From Bacteroidota bacterium (GTDB lineage Bacteria > Bacteroidota > Bacteroidia > Bacteroidales > GCA-2748055), in the NCBI GenBank assembly GCA_024244665.1, contig JAAEOI010000186.1:1-15890 (forward strand): a stretch of DNA of 15,890 nucleotides, written 5' to 3'. Both the position numbers and the translations under genes were made by a program. Positions 13,760 to 15,890 of this stretch are shown one piece after another. The first letter of the stretch is position 1, and the number at the start of each line of letters is the position of its first letter. The notes beneath the pieces were generated by a model. The model made no database searches. It saw only the letters and a list, made by a program, of their open reading frames with translations, and was not told the DNA's origin.

Positions 13760-15890
13760 TTAATGCCCTATCAGAACGAAGGTGCCCCAGGTGGCTGGAA
13801 AAGCAGTGGAGGGATCCTCAATTGCCAGGAGTTTAGCTGTTCTCAAAGCTCTTGAGTAAGACTCACCCGATAGTACCTCCCCATAAAAGTCAAACATGAA
13901 CTTGGCGGTTGTTTTGTCGTTCACCTTCCAATACGAGATAAGCACATTTGGAACCCCGGCAAATGTAAGTCCCCTTACAAAGGATAACAAACCTTCTCCC
14001 TTAACAAGTTTGCCGGCGCCGGTTTCGCACGCGCTAAGTGTGACCAGGTCGGCATTCAGATCAAGCTTGTACATCTCTTTGGTATAGAGTACTCCGTCGT
14101 CATTTTTCTCCGCTATCAGTAACTGCGGAACATCCTTGGTCTGAGTGCTGGTATCTTTCCAGAAGACCAGTCCCGACAATTCAGGTTTCTCCGGATTCAT
14201 CAGGCCATGGGTAGCGATATGAATATACTTGAAGCTTCCGGACAGCTCTCTGAAATTTGCTTCTGTAGCATGTTCCATTAACAATGCCTCACTCCGGTCG
14301 CCCTCTTCAGCGAACATGGCTGCCAACTTCTCAACCTCATGCCTGGAATAGGGCAGTCCTTTCAGGGACATCCTGTCTACCACCTTTCTTTCGGCATAGA
14401 TCAGGGAATCTGAGTCCCTGGCAATACCATCGGACCTGATGATCAGGGTATCAAAAACCGGAGCCATCCCCAGGAAGGTTTTTTTACCAGGCGCCTCATT
14501 GTTTGTCATGCTTTTTTGTTTAGACCTGACCCATAAGTCGGTGGAATAGTGGGATAGGGTTTCAAAACGTTTAATAAAGAAATCAAGTTCCGATAGGTCA
14601 GAAAGCCCCTTGCCTGCTTCCTCGCATATCAATACATCCAGGGGGAGCAGCAGCAGATAGCTTTCAGGAATGGTGATGATTCGTTCGATCCCTTCAAAAT
14701 ATTTTTCGAGGGGATGGATCAAAGCTTGGGAAATCTCGTGTGACAGGCTAAGGTAATTGTGGATCTGATACTTTTTCAACGCCTGAAGCAGATCATAGAT
14801 GCGCACTTCAAAATTGGCCGGTACTTTCAGGTGCTCGATCCAATGACCATTTTTTCCAATTATGATGGCGTGAATTGCTGAATCGCTCACGACAAAATCC
14901 AGCAGGAGGCTTCCGGGATCCATGAGCCTGGTAATATCTTCCGGAGAATAATCGGGATACCTGGATCGAAGACTATTGTAATCGGGATACTCCTTTTCAA
15001 GGGTCAGCAGCAGGGAATTCAATTCGATTGCAGTCTGGTTGATTTGGCTGTTAATTTGCTCAGATTCAAAGAGCCTGGCCGAATCCCCCTCCAGCTCCAG
15101 CAGGCTCTGCCTCAAGCCTTCCAGGGTGGTACGAAGAGACTCTTCCTGTAGAACTTGTTTTTCGGGGATTCCTGAATTTTTCATGGCCTGACTGGCCAGG
15201 ATGGCATCAGTCAGTGCAGATGCCTTTTTCAGGCCTGCGAAGCGAAAGGCCTTAGAAAAATAGATCTCATTTCCGGTAATTTCATATAGTGCTGCAGCGG
15301 TTTCAAATCCATCGGCGTAAAGGTAATTCCATTGCTGTAGTGCATATAATCTTGATTTCTCAAATCTGTAGCTTTCTCTGAGCTTGATGGACAGATCTGC
15401 GATAAGTTCGTAGATCACCAGGTTATGCTTGTGTAGTTCTTCGACCGTGGGGAAGGATAGATATTCCTTGTTATAAGAAATAAGTGTGGCCAGGATTTCT
15501 ATAAAAAGGTTTCCATCTTTCAGCTTTGCCGGATCAATTGTACCTGGTGAACTCAGATCGACTTCGCCAAAATAATTTACCGCGAGACCTTTGTGTAAAT
15601 ACTTCAGGCCCTGGTCAATCTCTCCTTTTTTAGCCAGCAACTTTCCATACCTGGTATAGTCAATAGCCAGGTCGGGGTCCTTGAGCCCGGACAACTCTTC
15701 CCGGATAAGAATGGCCTTTTCCAGGTACTCCATGGACTTATCTAAACTATCCAATTCATAATAGTCCCAGGCCATATTTGCATAGATGGAGGGTACCAGC
15801 CAGTTCTTTTCTCCATAAGCTTCCACCTGTATGGAAAGGGCTTTCTTGTTATAGGAAGATGATTCTTCAAATCTGCCAAGCTCTGAGACC
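13760..15890 (-). CDS. TPR-CHAT protein (caspase-like protease domain), N-terminus outside window
   Basis: The minus-strand frame runs from the TAA at 13760-13762 to the window edge with no stop (about 710 codons; an internal GTG at 15826 is not the true start). The upstream part has tetratricopeptide-like helical repeats (for example ANMAWDYYELDSLDKSMEYL and YGKLLAKKGEIDQGLKYLHK), then a long helical linker. The C-terminal CHAT domain carries both caspase-like catalytic residues: His in YIHIATHG (codon 14207-14209) and Cys in LSACETG (codon 14027-14029), followed by the conserved GEGLLSFVRGLTFAGV and SYWKVND segments and ending TWGTFVLIG. CHAT domains are cysteine proteases of the caspase clan, and TPRs serve as sensing or substrate-binding arms. 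The gene converges on the sigma/anti-sigma/barrel operon with one base between stop codons. Any signal peptide would lie outside the window. Substrate unknown. Confidence 0.92.
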   Translation of the reverse strand, partial: VSELGRFEESSSYNKKALSIQVEAYGEKNWLVPSIYANMAWDYYELDSLDKSMEYLEKAILIREELSGLKDPDLAIDYTRYGKLLAKKGEIDQGLKYLHKGLAVNYFGEVDLSSPGTIDPAKLKDGNLFIEILATLISYNKEYLSFPTVEELHKHNLVIYELIADLSIKLRESYRFEKSRLYALQQWNYLYADGFETAAALYEITGNEIYFSKAFRFAGLKKASALTDAILASQAMKNSGIPEKQVLQEESLRTTLEGLRQSLLELEGDSARLFESEQINSQINQTAIELNSLLLTLEKEYPDYNSLRSRYPDYSPEDITRLMDPGSLLLDFVVSDSAIHAIIIGKNGHWIEHLKVPANFEVRIYDLLQALKKYQIHNYLSLSHEISQALIHPLEKYFEGIERIITIPESYLLLLPLDVLICEEAGKGLSDLSELDFFIKRFETLSHYSTDLWVRSKQKSMTNNEAPGKKTFLGMAPVFDTLIIRSDGIARDSDSLIYAERKVVDRMSLKGLPYSRHEVEKLAAMFAEEGDRSEALLMEHATEANFRELSGSFKYIHIATHGLMNPEKPELSGLVFWKDTSTQTKDVPQLLIAEKNDDGVLYTKEMYKLDLNADLVTLSACETGAGKLVKGEGLLSFVRGLTFAGVPNVLISYWKVNDKTTAKFMFDFYGEVLSGESYSRALRTAKLLAIEDPSTAFPATWGTFVLIGH

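Noticed and set aside
9423..15890. Idea that this is a type III-E CRISPR (Craspase) locus because of the TPR-CHAT and sigma genes.
   Set aside because: No CRISPR repeats, gRAMP effector, Cas1 or Csx30/Csx31-like gene is visible; only the general TPR-CHAT/sigma theme is shared.

Overview
The window looks like chromosomal DNA of a Bacteroidota bacterium, probably Bacteroidales/Marinilabiliales-like. The support is a MutS2 with the N-terminus typical of that phylum, Gfo/Idh/MocA oxidoreductases, the style of Crp-family regulator, small secreted beta-barrel proteins ending in aromatic residues, an ECF-type sigma factor paired with a zinc-finger membrane anti-sigma factor, and few strong Shine-Dalgarno sequences. 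No species can be named from the sequence alone.

Layout. (a) 1-1250 is visibly AT-rich and reads leftwards: a Crp/Fnr-family regulator broken by an internal deletion plus frame change, a perfect 14-bp palindrome, a small two-helix membrane protein, and the 5' part of a secreted beta-barrel-like protein cut by the window edge. At about 1265-1295, next to the change in base composition, lies what looks like the 3' tail of a group II intron. (b) 1344-3663 holds two divergently transcribed Gfo/Idh/MocA sugar oxidoreductases. (c) 3688-9047 is a rightward run: mutS2 (TTG start with a good Shine-Dalgarno), then a tight trio of a NodB-type polysaccharide deacetylase, a FemAB/GNAT-type N-acyltransferase and a PAPS-dependent sulfotransferase. 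The trio suggests modification of a surface glycan or glycolipid. (d) 9048-9422 has no intact gene but holds a hairpin and a 53-codon remnant of an unidentified, possibly transposase, gene on the minus strand.

(e) 9423-13758 is a probable operon: a sigma-70-family factor that appears to carry two region-2-like segments, a zinc-finger transmembrane anti-sigma factor with a periplasmic C-terminal domain, two secreted beta-barrel-like proteins, a lipoprotein with a PEGA-like domain, and a third beta-barrel gene interrupted by an in-frame stop. (f) Converging on it with one base between them is a large TPR-CHAT protein (13760 to the window end, N-terminus missing) whose caspase-like His and Cys are both present.

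The most interesting unit is (e)+(f): an extracytoplasmic sigma/anti-sigma pair, envelope proteins and a TPR-CHAT putative protease in one locus. It recalls, without being homologous gene for gene to, the type III-E CRISPR TPR-CHAT/sigma pathway, and could be a protease-gated envelope-stress or defence transcription switch. That role is inference from domains and gene order.
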